Positions 44,146 to 53,112 of a stretch of 64,000 bases of DNA are shown here, one piece after another. Where the stretch lies: contig CAMYII010000040.1 of assembly GCA_947258385.1 (NCBI GenBank), forward strand, positions 66,943 to 130,942. The letters run 5' to 3'. The translations under genes were made by a program, and so were the position numbers. The DNA is from Acidiferrobacterales bacterium. GTDB lineage: Bacteria; Pseudomonadota; Gammaproteobacteria; Acidiferrobacterales; SZUA-150. Below the pieces are notes generated by a model. It had not been told where the DNA came from. It did no database searches and worked only from the letters and a program-made list of their open reading frames with translations. Each line of letters opens with the position of its first letter. Within the stretch, counting starts at the first letter, position 1.

Positions 44146-45018
44146 ATGAGCCATATATTAACGGTCGGCATCGCCGCCCTGGACATCATCAATGTCGTCG
44201 AGCGCTACCCGCAAGAAGACGAGGAGCTGCGCGCGACGGCGCAGCGCGTTGCACGCGGCGGCAATGCCGCGAACACGGCCTGCGTGCTTACACAGCTCGG
44301 GCATCGCATCGACTTCGCCGGCGTGCTCGCCGGGGATCCCGACGGTCTGCGCATCGCGCAAGACCTGCTCGATCACAAGGTCAGCACGCGCTTCTGCCAG
44401 CACGTGCCGTTCGGCAAGGCGCCCACGTCTTATATCACGCTCAATTCGAGCAACGGCTCGCGCACCATCGTCCATTACCGCGATCTGCCCGAGCTCGATT
44501 TCACCCACTTCGCCAACCTGCCAATCGAAAAATTCGACTGGCTGCATTTCGAGGGACGCAACGTCACTGAGACCGCAAAGATGCTAAGGCACGCGCGCGA
44601 GCGGCTCGTGGACCAGCCCGTATCGCTGGAGGTGGAGAAAGCGCGCGACGGTATCGATGAGCTGTTTCCATTGGCTGACATCCTGCTCTTCTCCAGGGCA
44701 TTTGTGACCGGGCGCGGCTTTGACAGCGCCGCCGCCTTCTTCGATGCGATAAGCGAACAGGCACCCGGGGGCATGCTGGTCTGCACCTGGGGCGATCGCG
44801 GCGCATACGCGCGCGATGCGCACCAGCGTGATTACCATAGCCCGGCCTTTCCCCCGGCCAAGGTGGTGGACACCATCGGCGCGGGCGACACCTTTAACGC
44901 CGGCCTGATCGACGCGCTGGCAAGCGGCGGGACCCTGGAGCAGGCGTTGAACCACGCCTGCCGCCTGGCCGGCGGGAAGGTCGGGCAGTCTGGTCTCGAT
45001 GATCTAACGAGACAATAA
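44146..45018 (+). CDS. PfkB-family carbohydrate kinase (ketohexokinase-like)
   Basis: 290 residues, ribokinase fold. N-terminal GIAALDIINVVERYP, glycine pair in ARGGNAANTACVL, and the active-site motif DTIGAGDTFNAGLIDAL (about 243-259) with catalytic D. Shape and opening resemble ketohexokinase. Phosphorylates a sugar or related alcohol with ATP. 21 bases upstream of the aminoglycoside-phosphotransferase-like gene. Confidence 0.87.
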   Translation: MSHILTVGIAALDIINVVERYPQEDEELRATAQRVARGGNAANTACVLTQLGHRIDFAGVLAGDPDGLRIAQDLLDHKVSTRFCQHVPFGKAPTSYITLNSSNGSRTIVHYRDLPELDFTHFANLPIEKFDWLHFEGRNVTETAKMLRHARERLVDQPVSLEVEKARDGIDELFPLADILLFSRAFVTGRGFDSAAAFFDAISEQAPGGMLVCTWGDRGAYARDAHQRDYHSPAFPPAKVVDTIGAGDTFNAGLIDALASGGTLEQALNHACRLAGGKVGQSGLDDLTRQ

Positions 45019-45039
45019 CGTCCGCCACGTTGTATACCT

Positions 45040-46143
45040 ATGTCGACCTTACAGAACATTGCTGAAGCATTCGAACTGGGCGGGAACATCCTCGACGTCC
45101 AGCCCTACGGGCACGGGCTCATCAATGACACCTGTCTCGTGACCACGGACGCGCAGAGCGATCGCAAGGTCATTCTGCAGCGTATTAACACGCGCGTGTT
45201 TCCCGAGCCTGCGTGGATCATGGCGAACCTGCGGGCACTGCTAGACCATGTCCATGAACGCCAGGCAGGCATCAGGCACCCGGGTCATGACCTTCGCTTA
45301 CCCGAGATCTACACCACGTACGCACACGAGGATTTCCTCGTCGGCCCCGACGGCGGATTCTGGCGCGCCACGGGCTTTATCGACAACGCCTGCACGATTG
45401 ACAAAATCGCCAGCCCCGGTCAGGCCGAAGAAGTGGGCTTTGCCCTCGGCCGCTTCCATCACCTGGTCCATGACCTGGAACCGGAACGTCTGCACGATAC
45501 CCTGCCGGGCTTCCACATCCTGCCCCGGTACCTGGAGCGTTTCACGGAGGTCGCAAACCGGAAAAAGCGCGCCTCGTCCAGTCACAAGCTTGACTATTGC
45601 GTCTCTTTCATCGATGCGCGTCAGCAAGGGGCGGACGTGCTGGAGGCGGCCAAACACCAGGGGTTACTTCGGCTGCGCCCCATCCACGGCGATCCCAAGC
45701 TGGACAATATCCTCTTTGATCAACAAAGCGGCCATGCGCTCAGCCTCATCGATCTCGATACGGTGAAACCAGGGCTGATCCACTATGATATCGGCGATTG
45801 CCTGCGTTCCTGCTGTAACCCGGCCGGTGAATGTGCCGATGACGCCGCGAGCGTCCGCTTCGACCTCGATCTTTGCCACGCCATTCTAGAGCGCTATCTA
45901 GATGAAACCCGGGGGTTCTTGACCCCGCACGATTATGCCTACCTGTATGACGCGATCCGGCTTATCCCCTTTGAGCTTGGTATCCGTTTTCTGACGGACC
46001 ATCTGGAAGGGAATAATTGTTTCAAAATCGAGCGGCCGGACCAGAACCTGCACCGCGCCATGACGCAGTTTCAATTGACGGCGAGTGTTGAACGCAACGA
46101 AGCGCGCATCACGACCTTGATCGACGAACTCGCCGCGGGCTGA
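45040..46143 (+). CDS. Aminoglycoside-phosphotransferase-fold kinase (NahK-like)
   Basis: 367 residues. Nucleotide-loop GHGLINDTCLV, catalytic HGDPKLDNILFD (about 221-232) and DIGDCLRSC (later Asp motif) are of the APH/ChoK superfamily; the sequence is closest in feel to N-acetylhexosamine 1-kinase. Probably co-transcribed with the ketohexokinase-like gene. Together they could phosphorylate a sugar on two positions or handle two substrates of one pathway; no downstream enzyme remains intact nearby. Confidence 0.82.
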   Translation: MSTLQNIAEAFELGGNILDVQPYGHGLINDTCLVTTDAQSDRKVILQRINTRVFPEPAWIMANLRALLDHVHERQAGIRHPGHDLRLPEIYTTYAHEDFLVGPDGGFWRATGFIDNACTIDKIASPGQAEEVGFALGRFHHLVHDLEPERLHDTLPGFHILPRYLERFTEVANRKKRASSSHKLDYCVSFIDARQQGADVLEAAKHQGLLRLRPIHGDPKLDNILFDQQSGHALSLIDLDTVKPGLIHYDIGDCLRSCCNPAGECADDAASVRFDLDLCHAILERYLDETRGFLTPHDYAYLYDAIRLIPFELGIRFLTDHLEGNNCFKIERPDQNLHRAMTQFQLTASVERNEARITTLIDELAAG

Positions 46144-46158
46144 GTCACACCGCGACAA

Positions 46159-46342
46159 CTAACCCGTACGGTCGATGATCGCCTCGGCCGCGAGAACGCC
46201 CGACGCCGACGACTGCACCGGCCCGCGGCTGACACCGGCCCCATCGCCGATGGTAAACAGATTTGCGCACCGCCGTCTCCAGCACCTCGTTCAGCTGGAG
46301 GCGGGAGGAATAAAACTTCACTCCGGCCTCGTGAGGGAACAC
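46159..46342 (-). pseudogene. 3' remnant of an FAD-dependent oxidoreductase
   Basis: Minus-strand reading gives EAGVKFYSSRLQLNEVLETAVR in one frame, then, after a one-base frame change near 46265, NLFTIGDGAGVSRGPVQSS and SGVLAAEAIIDRTG to a stop at 46159. That is the FAD-binding C-terminal end of an NAD(P)/FAD-dependent oxidoreductase. The remaining part of the gene and its N-terminus are absent. It lies between the sugar-kinase pair and tmcA. Confidence 0.75.
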
Positions 46343-46398
46343 TGTTGCATTCAGCCCTGGACCAACTCAATGCGTCAATCGCCACTTGCACGAACGTT

Positions 46399-48651
46399 TT
46401 ATCTCTTCCAAAGATCCGACAAACGCTCGGCCGCCTCACGCACGGTTTGATCCCCGCAGTGCAACACCAGGGGGCGCAACGCCTTGCGTAGCGCGTCCTG
46501 GGCCGCGGCGCGCCCGGAAAGCCCCAGGGCCGCGGCCACCGCCTGCCAGTTGCGCTTCTGCAGTACCTTGAGCACCAGCGCCGCCTGCTCGGTTTGCGTT
46601 AAACGCGCTGCGGGGTGGGGGTCCGCGAGGGCGGCGCAGGCGAGTTTCCAGATCGGCGCGACACAGACCTCATAGGCCCGTCTGCCAAACGCAAACACTA
46701 TGACATCGCCCCAGTCCTGGGCATCGAGGGACAGCACGGGGGCCTCGGCGGACGCGCGCAGCAAGCGCATGGCGAGATGCGGTTCCAACTCCCTCAAGGG
46801 ATCAGAGAGCTGGTGGGGCAACTGCTCATGGAAACGCCGGCGGGCGACATCGACAAGCGCGCGCCCGCGCTCGGACAACCCCCGCAGGACCATGGCGGAA
46901 TGCACGCCGCTGGTCGCCCCACGCGTGACGCTGAGATGCACGGGCCAGAGCTGCGCGCGCGCCCAGAAACGCAGCAGCGCGTCCGTGGCGCCGAAGCTGC
47001 TGCCGATATAATCAGCGCCCGCCGCCTGGGTGCGCTCCACAAGGGTCTCGACCAGCCGGGTGCCCAATCCCCGCCCGCGCGTCGCCGGGTGCACGGCGAT
47101 GCGCATGATGCGGGCGCAGCGCAAGGTGGGCGCCGCCTCCAGGCCCGCGTGCGCCGCGAGCGACTCCGGAATCATATGACCGTGCGGACGGGCGCGGCCG
47201 GACCAGATTTCTCTCGCGGTCGCGGTATCGAGCCCGCCCTCATCGACCACCAGCGCGGTCGCCACCACGTGTCCGTTATACCGCATCGCATACACCGAGA
47301 CATTGAGGCCATCGAGCAGCAGGCGCAGGTCGTACGGGCGCGTGCGGTAGTGCGCCAGTACCAGCAGGCCGAACAGCTCCGCGAGCGTTGCCTCGTCTGC
47401 GACCAGGGCGTCGCGATCCAAGTGCTCGACCGTTGCGGTGTCGGGCCGCGCCGGTGCCACCGCCTCGTCCCCGGCCGCCCTGGCGTCGAGCAGCAACGCG
47501 CGAAACACGAATCGCTCGAGCGGATCATCGGGCGCCCAGCGGATGGGCGTGTCCAAGCGCAACGCCTTCCAGTCCGGGGTGCGTTGATCCAGCACCTTCT
47601 GAAAGCGCACCGCGAAACCCCGCCCGGTGCCTTCATAGCCGTGCACGGTGGTGGCGAAGGCGATCCGCGAATAGCGCTCGAGCAGACGCTCGAGCAGCGG
47701 CGCGGGAATGGTGGCCGCCTCGTCGACCAGCAGCAACTGGGCGGCGCGCGGCGCCTGCGCCAGCGCGTCGGGGGACGCGTATTCCAGGCGCGCTTCATCG
47801 AAATGCAGCGCCGCCCGGGAGGCGTGGGCACCCGGCAGCAGGCGGTGGGCATGCTCGAACACCGGCGCGACCGCGTCCAGGCGCGGGCCGGTGACGGCGA
47901 TGCGTCGGATGCCTGCGGTTGATAACAAATGGGCCGCCGCAATCCCCAGGGCGGCCGACTTGCCGCGCCCGCGATCGGAGGTCAGTACCACCGGGCGGCG
48001 GCGGTGACCGGTGGCGACCTTGATGATTGCTTCAACCGCTTGCCGCTGGTCCGCCGTGCGGCAGGCTTCCTGGTAATCAAGCCCTGTCGCATTAGATGCC
48101 GCGATTTGGCTAGCGGGGCGTAGCCCCACGCCCAACTCTGGGCTGGATGCGGGCGTGCCCCCGCCTTGCTCAATGACCACCACATTCTTGTCATCGGCGA
48201 TCACGCGGACCAGCCGCCGCAGAAAGCGTCCGCTGACTTCCTCGGGCCTGTGGGGCGTCACGGTGATCCGGGCATAATCGGGGTCACAAAAATCAGGCAA
48301 GGCCTCAAGCGATGGCGTGAGCAAAACCAGCAGACCGCCGCCGCGTATCGTGCCGGTCACGGCACCGAAGGCATCCAGATCAAAACCGCTGTAGGCATCG
48401 AAGACGATCGCGTCCGTCTCCCGCCCCAGCACCCGGTGCGCCTGCGCCGCCGTCATGGTCCATGCGCCCCCGGGCGCATCCGCCGTCATCCACAGCACGT
48501 GCTCCAGCGAGGTCACCGCCAGGGCCATCCGTGCGGCCTGCACGCACCAGCGACGCTCGCCGGCGAGCAGCAATGCGCCGCGGTGATTGCCGGCCTGCGC
48601 CGTCGCCACCAGCGCGTGCGCCGTGCTCTCGATCTCATTCACGATCGTCAC
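46399..48651 (-). CDS. tmcA: tRNA(Met) cytidine N4-acetyltransferase
   Basis: 750 residues. N-terminal helicase-like module with Walker A LTSDRGRGKSAALG and Walker B LLVDEAATIPAPLLERLL, then a GNAT domain (IAVHPATRGRGLGTRL, about 525-540) and a C-terminal tRNA-binding tail. TmcA acetylates the wobble cytidine of elongator tRNA(Met) using ATP and acetyl-CoA. Length and motif order match E. coli TmcA. Single gene. Confidence 0.93.
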   Translation of the reverse strand: MTIVNEIESTAHALVATAQAGNHRGALLLAGERRWCVQAARMALAVTSLEHVLWMTADAPGGAWTMTAAQAHRVLGRETDAIVFDAYSGFDLDAFGAVTGTIRGGGLLVLLTPSLEALPDFCDPDYARITVTPHRPEEVSGRFLRRLVRVIADDKNVVVIEQGGGTPASSPELGVGLRPASQIAASNATGLDYQEACRTADQRQAVEAIIKVATGHRRRPVVLTSDRGRGKSAALGIAAAHLLSTAGIRRIAVTGPRLDAVAPVFEHAHRLLPGAHASRAALHFDEARLEYASPDALAQAPRAAQLLLVDEAATIPAPLLERLLERYSRIAFATTVHGYEGTGRGFAVRFQKVLDQRTPDWKALRLDTPIRWAPDDPLERFVFRALLLDARAAGDEAVAPARPDTATVEHLDRDALVADEATLAELFGLLVLAHYRTRPYDLRLLLDGLNVSVYAMRYNGHVVATALVVDEGGLDTATAREIWSGRARPHGHMIPESLAAHAGLEAAPTLRCARIMRIAVHPATRGRGLGTRLVETLVERTQAAGADYIGSSFGATDALLRFWARAQLWPVHLSVTRGATSGVHSAMVLRGLSERGRALVDVARRRFHEQLPHQLSDPLRELEPHLAMRLLRASAEAPVLSLDAQDWGDVIVFAFGRRAYEVCVAPIWKLACAALADPHPAARLTQTEQAALVLKVLQKRNWQAVAAALGLSGRAAAQDALRKALRPLVLHCGDQTVREAAERLSDLWKR

Positions 48652-48676
48652 TCCAGTACGAGTCGACAGGGTCCAT

Positions 48677-48714
48677 CAGTATGCTGAAAAACTGGTTTTT
48701 CAGCATACTGCTAG
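48677..48714. repeat. Minimal CTAGCAG-family palindrome, copy D
   Basis: cagtatgctgaaaaac and its complement gttttt...cagcatactg flank a two-base loop, closed by ctag at the right, i.e. the terminal repeat ctagcagtatgctgaaaaac. It is the smallest version of the family, with only the ends left. It lies upstream of the tmcA start codon (on tmcA's coding strand 26 bases before it). Confidence 0.75.
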
Positions 48715-48938
48715 AGTATACCGCCTTGGCGCGCGCGGGCCGCGTGGCAACGCAATGCGTAATGCCCTTTTTCATCAGTATTCACGGTCTCTCCACGTAA
48801 GGCCGATGCCGGGCGCGGCGTCCGACGTCAGGCACAAATTGTCTCGGTCATGAACTTTCACTATGCTCGATCTTTGACTGCCGCCGGCTTGAACAGCACG
48901 GTGGGTCCCGTCCTTTGCACGGAATCGAGGGGGAGCCC

Positions 48939-49850
48939 TTGAGTCATCGGATATCCCGGCGAACGTTCCTCAGCATAATCGCGGCCGTGGCCGTGGCGCC
49001 CGCTTGCGCGCCCCGTCCCAGGAAGCACCGGCTCGGCATCGCCCTCGGCGGTGGCGGCGCCAGGGGCATCGCGCATATTCCGATGCTGGAGGTGCTCGAT
49101 GAGCTTCAGATCAGGCCTTATCGTATTGCGGGCACCAGCATCGGGGCGATCATGGGCGCCCTGTACGCCTCGGGCCTGTCCAGCGCGGCGATCCGGGACC
49201 TGATCGATCGACTGACGGTCTCCAAGCACGAAAAATGGAGCGATGCACTGTTCAGGAAAGACGTGATGCGCTGGTTATCGTTCCTGGATCCCACCCTGGC
49301 CCGCGGCGGGCTGCTTGACTCCACGGATTTTCTCAAGTTTCTGAGAGACACCATTCAGCGGGACTCCTTCGAGGAGCTGGACATCCCACTGAAGGTGGTG
49401 GCGGCGGATTTCTGGAAGCGGGAGCAGGTGGTCTTCGAGTCGGGCGAGCTGTTTCCTGCGATCAAGGCGAGTATGGCGATCCCCGGTCTGTTCGTGCCGG
49501 TCAAACACCGGGGGCACGTGCTCGTCGACGGCAGCATGGTCAATCCGGTGCCCTATGACCTGCTGCTCAAGGAGTGCGATGTCGTTGTGGCGATCGACGT
49601 GCTGGACACCCGCAGCGCCGGTCCGGATGACACACCCTCTTATCTCGAGACGACGTTTAACAGTTTCCAGATCATGCAGGCTGCTATCGTACGCGAGAAG
49701 CTCCAGCGGCAAGCGCCGGAGGTCTACATCCGTCCCGAACTCGAGAACATCCGCGTGTTGGATTTCTACAAGGCCGATGAGATCTACCTCCAGGCCCGTG
49801 CCGGACAGGATTTGCTGAGGCGGCGCCTGCGCCGCCTGTTCCATCTATGA
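48939..49850 (+). CDS. Patatin-like phospholipase, Tat-type lipoprotein
   Basis: 303 residues from the TTG at 48939 (GAGGGGGA site); an upstream in-frame TTG exists. N-terminus SHRISRRTFLSIIAAVAVAPAC carries the twin-arginine SRRTFLS and a lipobox-like VAPAC, suggesting Tat export and lipidation. GGGGARGIAH (oxyanion hole), GTSIG (nucleophile Ser) and DGSMVNP (catalytic Asp) form the patatin dyad. It would hydrolyse lipid acyl esters in the periplasm or at a membrane. Confidence 0.83.
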   Translation: MSHRISRRTFLSIIAAVAVAPACAPRPRKHRLGIALGGGGARGIAHIPMLEVLDELQIRPYRIAGTSIGAIMGALYASGLSSAAIRDLIDRLTVSKHEKWSDALFRKDVMRWLSFLDPTLARGGLLDSTDFLKFLRDTIQRDSFEELDIPLKVVAADFWKREQVVFESGELFPAIKASMAIPGLFVPVKHRGHVLVDGSMVNPVPYDLLLKECDVVVAIDVLDTRSAGPDDTPSYLETTFNSFQIMQAAIVREKLQRQAPEVYIRPELENIRVLDFYKADEIYLQARAGQDLLRRRLRRLFHL

Positions 49851-49874
49851 CCCGCGCCACACCCAAATCCGTTA

Positions 49875-49999
49875 CGCCCTGGAAGCAACGCAAAGAACGC
49901 CAAGACGCGGAGGACGCAGAGCATAGTTTAAGATAAAGTGCTTTTGCTTTCTTTGCGTACTCTGCGTCTCCGCGACCTCCGCGTTGGTTCCACAGCGCT
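49875..49999. repeat. Long hairpin repeat, copy 3 of 3 (reverse)
   Basis: Begins cgccctggaagcaacgc, ends ggttccacagcgct, same orientation as copy 2 (42657). Arms gaacgccaagacgcggagg and ctctgcgtctccgcgacc with an AT-rich centre (aagtgcttttgctttc). Lies between two convergent genes: the patatin gene (plus) and the ParB-like gene (minus), a fitting place for a bidirectional transcript end. Confidence 0.85.
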
Positions 50000-50015
50000 C
50001 GGGCCAGACCCAACG

Positions 50016-51041
50016 CTATCCCTCATCGCCGACGACCGCCGCCACCAATGCCAGATCGCCCGCCCTGACCGAGTCCAGGTTGAACTTCTTCGCCGCCGCG
50101 GCCATGCGCGTGAGCGCCGCCGCCACGGTCATCGGCGGTTTGGTCTCGCCCTTTTTTGCCCGATGGAAGCGTACCGGGTTGATGCGCGCGACGACATAAT
50201 TGCGAACATAAGGCGATTTGAACCCGCGTGCCTGCAGCCCCGCGATGATGCGCTTGACGCGCACGTCGATCTCCTGCAGGCGCGTGGCGTAGTTCTGTCG
50301 CTCGCGCAGGCTCACGGTCAATGAGCGCTCACTGAACCGGTCCACTTTTTTCAGGAACGGACTGTAGGCGCCGCCGGCAAACCGGCGGTTTTGCTCGTAC
50401 ACCATCCCCAGGGTCAGCAGCGCCGGGGCCTCGAACTCGGCGGCGAACTGGCTCTCTTTCGCCCGCGGCTTGCGCGCGGCCAGATTGCGCGCCATGCGGA
50501 TCACCTCCAGGCTGCGGTCTTTGAGGTTATGCGCCTTCTCGGTATTGAGCGCCAGGATGCGGAAGGCGAGGTCCTCGTCCGGGGAGACCAGGGCGGTGAT
50601 CTGTCGCAACCCCAAGACCTTCGCCGCCGCCAGCCGGTGCCGGCCGTTCGGGGTCCACAGCCGTCCATCCTCACCCCGTACCACGATCAGGGGATCGAGA
50701 AACGACCCGCTTTCCTCGATCTTTTCCGCCAGGCGCTTGGTGTGGGTGGGCGACAGATCCCGCTGGAACGGCGTGGGCTGCACCGCCGCGATGGGCAGCG
50801 CCGCCAGCAGCATGGGGCGGCCGGAAAACGGCTCGCGATAGCCGCCGATGGCGGCGCCGCCGGCCGCCTCCACCTGCGCGACCAGGGACGCCACCTCGTT
50901 CGCCTCGATACCAAGGACCACCTCCGCCGCCTGCAATCCGCGCTTGTCTTTGCGCGGCGACAGCCGGCCGCGGGATTTCGTCGACTTCTTTTGGGTTGCC
51001 TTGCGTTTGGCCTTCTTCTTCGCTGCTTTCTTGACCGCCAT
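50016..51041 (-). CDS. Solitary ParB-like protein with lysine-rich N-terminal tail
   Basis: 341 residues from the ATG of MAVKKAAKKK. Residues 1-30 are a histone-H1-like basic tail, then a ParB N-terminal (CTPase-type) domain with VQPTPFQRDLSPTHTKRLAEKI and NGRHRLAAAKVLG (about 120-165), followed by a helical region with charged DNA-contact-like helices (RKPRAKESQF...). No ParA partner or parS-like site is nearby; real ParB genes normally adjoin parA. A role in chromosome or plasmid partition is unlikely here; a regulator or nucleoid protein is more probable. Confidence 0.75.
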   Translation of the reverse strand: MAVKKAAKKKAKRKATQKKSTKSRGRLSPRKDKRGLQAAEVVLGIEANEVASLVAQVEAAGGAAIGGYREPFSGRPMLLAALPIAAVQPTPFQRDLSPTHTKRLAEKIEESGSFLDPLIVVRGEDGRLWTPNGRHRLAAAKVLGLRQITALVSPDEDLAFRILALNTEKAHNLKDRSLEVIRMARNLAARKPRAKESQFAAEFEAPALLTLGMVYEQNRRFAGGAYSPFLKKVDRFSERSLTVSLRERQNYATRLQEIDVRVKRIIAGLQARGFKSPYVRNYVVARINPVRFHRAKKGETKPPMTVAAALTRMAAAAKKFNLDSVRAGDLALVAAVVGDEG

Positions 51042-51166
51042 CGGGGAATGTGTACCGAAAAAATATGGAAACGGGACTAAGCTGATCTTACCCCATTTGA
51101 TCCGAATCTTCGTGTTATATACGATGTCACTGATCACTTGGACATCATTCACAAGGAGGAACGGAC

Positions 51167-51610
51167 ATGGAACGCTTACGGCTCATTTCGATACCGGCAA
51201 TAGCGAGCATCTTCGGGATTTTTCTGATAGCGCATGGCCAGTCTGCCTATGCAGGGAAGACGTATACCAATGCCGATCTCAAGGGTGAGTACCATTACAA
51301 CTTAGTCCAGATCAGACGCGACGAGACCCCGGATGTCGATTATTGCGATGAGTATGGAACGATAACTTTCGATGGGTCGGGTTCGGCTACCGGCACAGGA
51401 ACCCGCAAATGCAGCGTCACCGGATCGGCGACCGAGTCGGGTGATTTTACCTATAGCGTGAACCCGGATGGTTCGGTATTGATTACAGAAGTTGGGTTCA
51501 CCGACCCGACACGCGGTCAATTGGTGGACAAGGGACGCATGATCCTGATTGACGGGACCACGCGGGATCCACTGATCTATGTCATGCACGGCGTCGCAGT
51601 GAAAAAGTAG
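51167..51610 (+). CDS. Secreted hypothetical protein
   Basis: 147 residues, ATG with AAGGAGGAACGGAC upstream. Signal peptide 1-29 (QSAYAG). The mature part is Ser/Thr/Gly rich with GTITFDGSGSATGTGTRKC and a single cysteine pair; beta-rich, probably extracellular or periplasmic. I recognise no family. Single gene reading away from the ParB-like gene. Confidence 0.75.
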   Translation: MERLRLISIPAIASIFGIFLIAHGQSAYAGKTYTNADLKGEYHYNLVQIRRDETPDVDYCDEYGTITFDGSGSATGTGTRKCSVTGSATESGDFTYSVNPDGSVLITEVGFTDPTRGQLVDKGRMILIDGTTRDPLIYVMHGVAVKK

Positions 51611-51726
51611 CCCCGGCGCTTCCCGTCCCATGCAGGGACGGGAACCGCGTTTGGCCGGTACCAGATCACCAGATCTGGATACGCTCGGACTCTTAACTTT
51701 ACCTGTTTCGAACTTCGTGCAGCTCC

Positions 51727-53112
51727 CTAGCCCAATGACGGCTGCGATCGGTAATGCCGGCGCTGGCCGTTGGTCGCGGGCTTGTCACCCCGGTGGCGCG
51801 CGGTCCGGGCCGGGCCACGATCATCGCCCCGGGCATTTTTCGCCGCCGGCCGACGACCGTCGCTGCGGCGCCCGTCACCGGAACGCGAGTCGCCCGCTCG
51901 TGGCTTGGTGCTCGCACGGCGGCCCTGGGGTTTTTGCCGGCCACCGTTACCACCGCGCCCTGCACGGGGCTCGGGCAGGCTGGGTTCAAGACCGAGAACA
52001 ATTTCCCGCTTAAGCTTCTGCCCGGTCAATCGTTCGATACCGGCAAGCTTGCTCCAGTCATCCGGCCCCACCAGGGAAATGGCCGTGCCCGTGGCGCCGG
52101 CACGACCCGTGCGGCCGATGCGGTGGATATAGTCCTCGGCCACCATGGGCAGATCGAAATTGATTACGTGGCTGATGCCGCTGATGTCGAGGCCGCGGGC
52201 AGCCACGTCCGTTGCCACCAACAGCCGGAATTTGCCGTGTCGCATCCGCTCCACGGTACGCTTGCGCGCACCCTGGCCCATGTCCCCGTGCAGCGCGGCG
52301 CTGGTGTGCCCCTGGGCCGACAATGACTTGGCCAACCTGTCCGCGCCGCGCTTGGTGGCGGTAAAGATCAGGGCCTGGGTCAACTCGCCGCTGTCCAGAT
52401 GGTGCGACAGCAGGCTGCGCTTGTGACCCATGTCATCCGCCTGATGGACCTGCTGCTGGATTGAGGCATGGCGCTCATGGTTTGCCGCCAGCTGGATTTG
52501 CGCCGGGTTCTTCAACAAGCGCCTGGCAATCGTGTGCACCTTGCCTTCCAGGGTGGCGGAAAACAGCAATGTCTGACGGTCAGCCGGTGTCGCCGCGGCG
52601 ATGGTCTTAACGGCATCGACAAAACCCATGTCAAGCATGCGGTCGGCTTCGTCCAGCACCAGGATCTCCAACCGTGAGAAATCGACCCGACCCTGCTCCA
52701 TGTGGTCCATCAACCGGCCCGGGGTCGCCACCAACAGATCCAGAGGCTGCTTCAACAACTTAATCTGCGGCGGGTAGGCCATGCCACCAACCACGCTGCC
52801 ATTGGTGAAGGCGCCGAAACGCCCGAATTGGCGGATGTTGTCGTTGATCTGCATCGCCAGCTCGCGCGTCGGCGTCAGCACCAGCACCCGGGGACCCGTG
52901 CCGCGCGCAGGCGAGGGCTCGAGCAGGCGCTGCAGCGCGGGCAGGACGAAGGCCGCCGTTTTACCGGTGCCCGTCTGCGCCGAGGCCATTAGGTCGCGCC
53001 CGGCCAGTACCACGGGAATGGCTTCGCGCTGGATATCGGTCGGTGTAACAAAGCCGCTGGCCTCAATGGCCCGCAGCAGTTTCGAATTCAGTTTCAGCTC
53101 TTTAAATGACAC
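51727..53112 (-). CDS. rhlE: DEAD-box RNA helicase RhlE-type
   Basis: 461 residues. Motifs: ASAQTGTGKTAAF (I), PTRELA (Ia), VLDEADRML (II, DEAD), LLFSAT (III), then the second RecA domain with ATDVAARGLDISG and HRIGRTGRAG (VI). A basic Arg/Gly-rich tail of ~85 residues follows, as in RhlE. Unwinds short RNA duplexes in ribosome assembly and mRNA turnover, important in the cold. Its neighbours on the other side are a cold-shock protein and an RRM protein. Confidence 0.92.
   Translation of the reverse strand: MSFKELKLNSKLLRAIEASGFVTPTDIQREAIPVVLAGRDLMASAQTGTGKTAAFVLPALQRLLEPSPARGTGPRVLVLTPTRELAMQINDNIRQFGRFGAFTNGSVVGGMAYPPQIKLLKQPLDLLVATPGRLMDHMEQGRVDFSRLEILVLDEADRMLDMGFVDAVKTIAAATPADRQTLLFSATLEGKVHTIARRLLKNPAQIQLAANHERHASIQQQVHQADDMGHKRSLLSHHLDSGELTQALIFTATKRGADRLAKSLSAQGHTSAALHGDMGQGARKRTVERMRHGKFRLLVATDVAARGLDISGISHVINFDLPMVAEDYIHRIGRTGRAGATGTAISLVGPDDWSKLAGIERLTGQKLKREIVLGLEPSLPEPRAGRGGNGGRQKPQGRRASTKPRAGDSRSGDGRRSDGRRPAAKNARGDDRGPARTARHRGDKPATNGQRRHYRSQPSLG

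Noticed and set aside
46615..47922. 435-codon plus-strand frame opposite tmcA
   Set aside because: Long shadow of the GC-rich tmcA gene; the minus-strand TmcA has all family motifs in order.
51727..51830. Start of a plus-strand gene over the rhlE tail
   Set aside because: Low-complexity Arg/Gly-coding DNA opens long frames on the other strand by chance.
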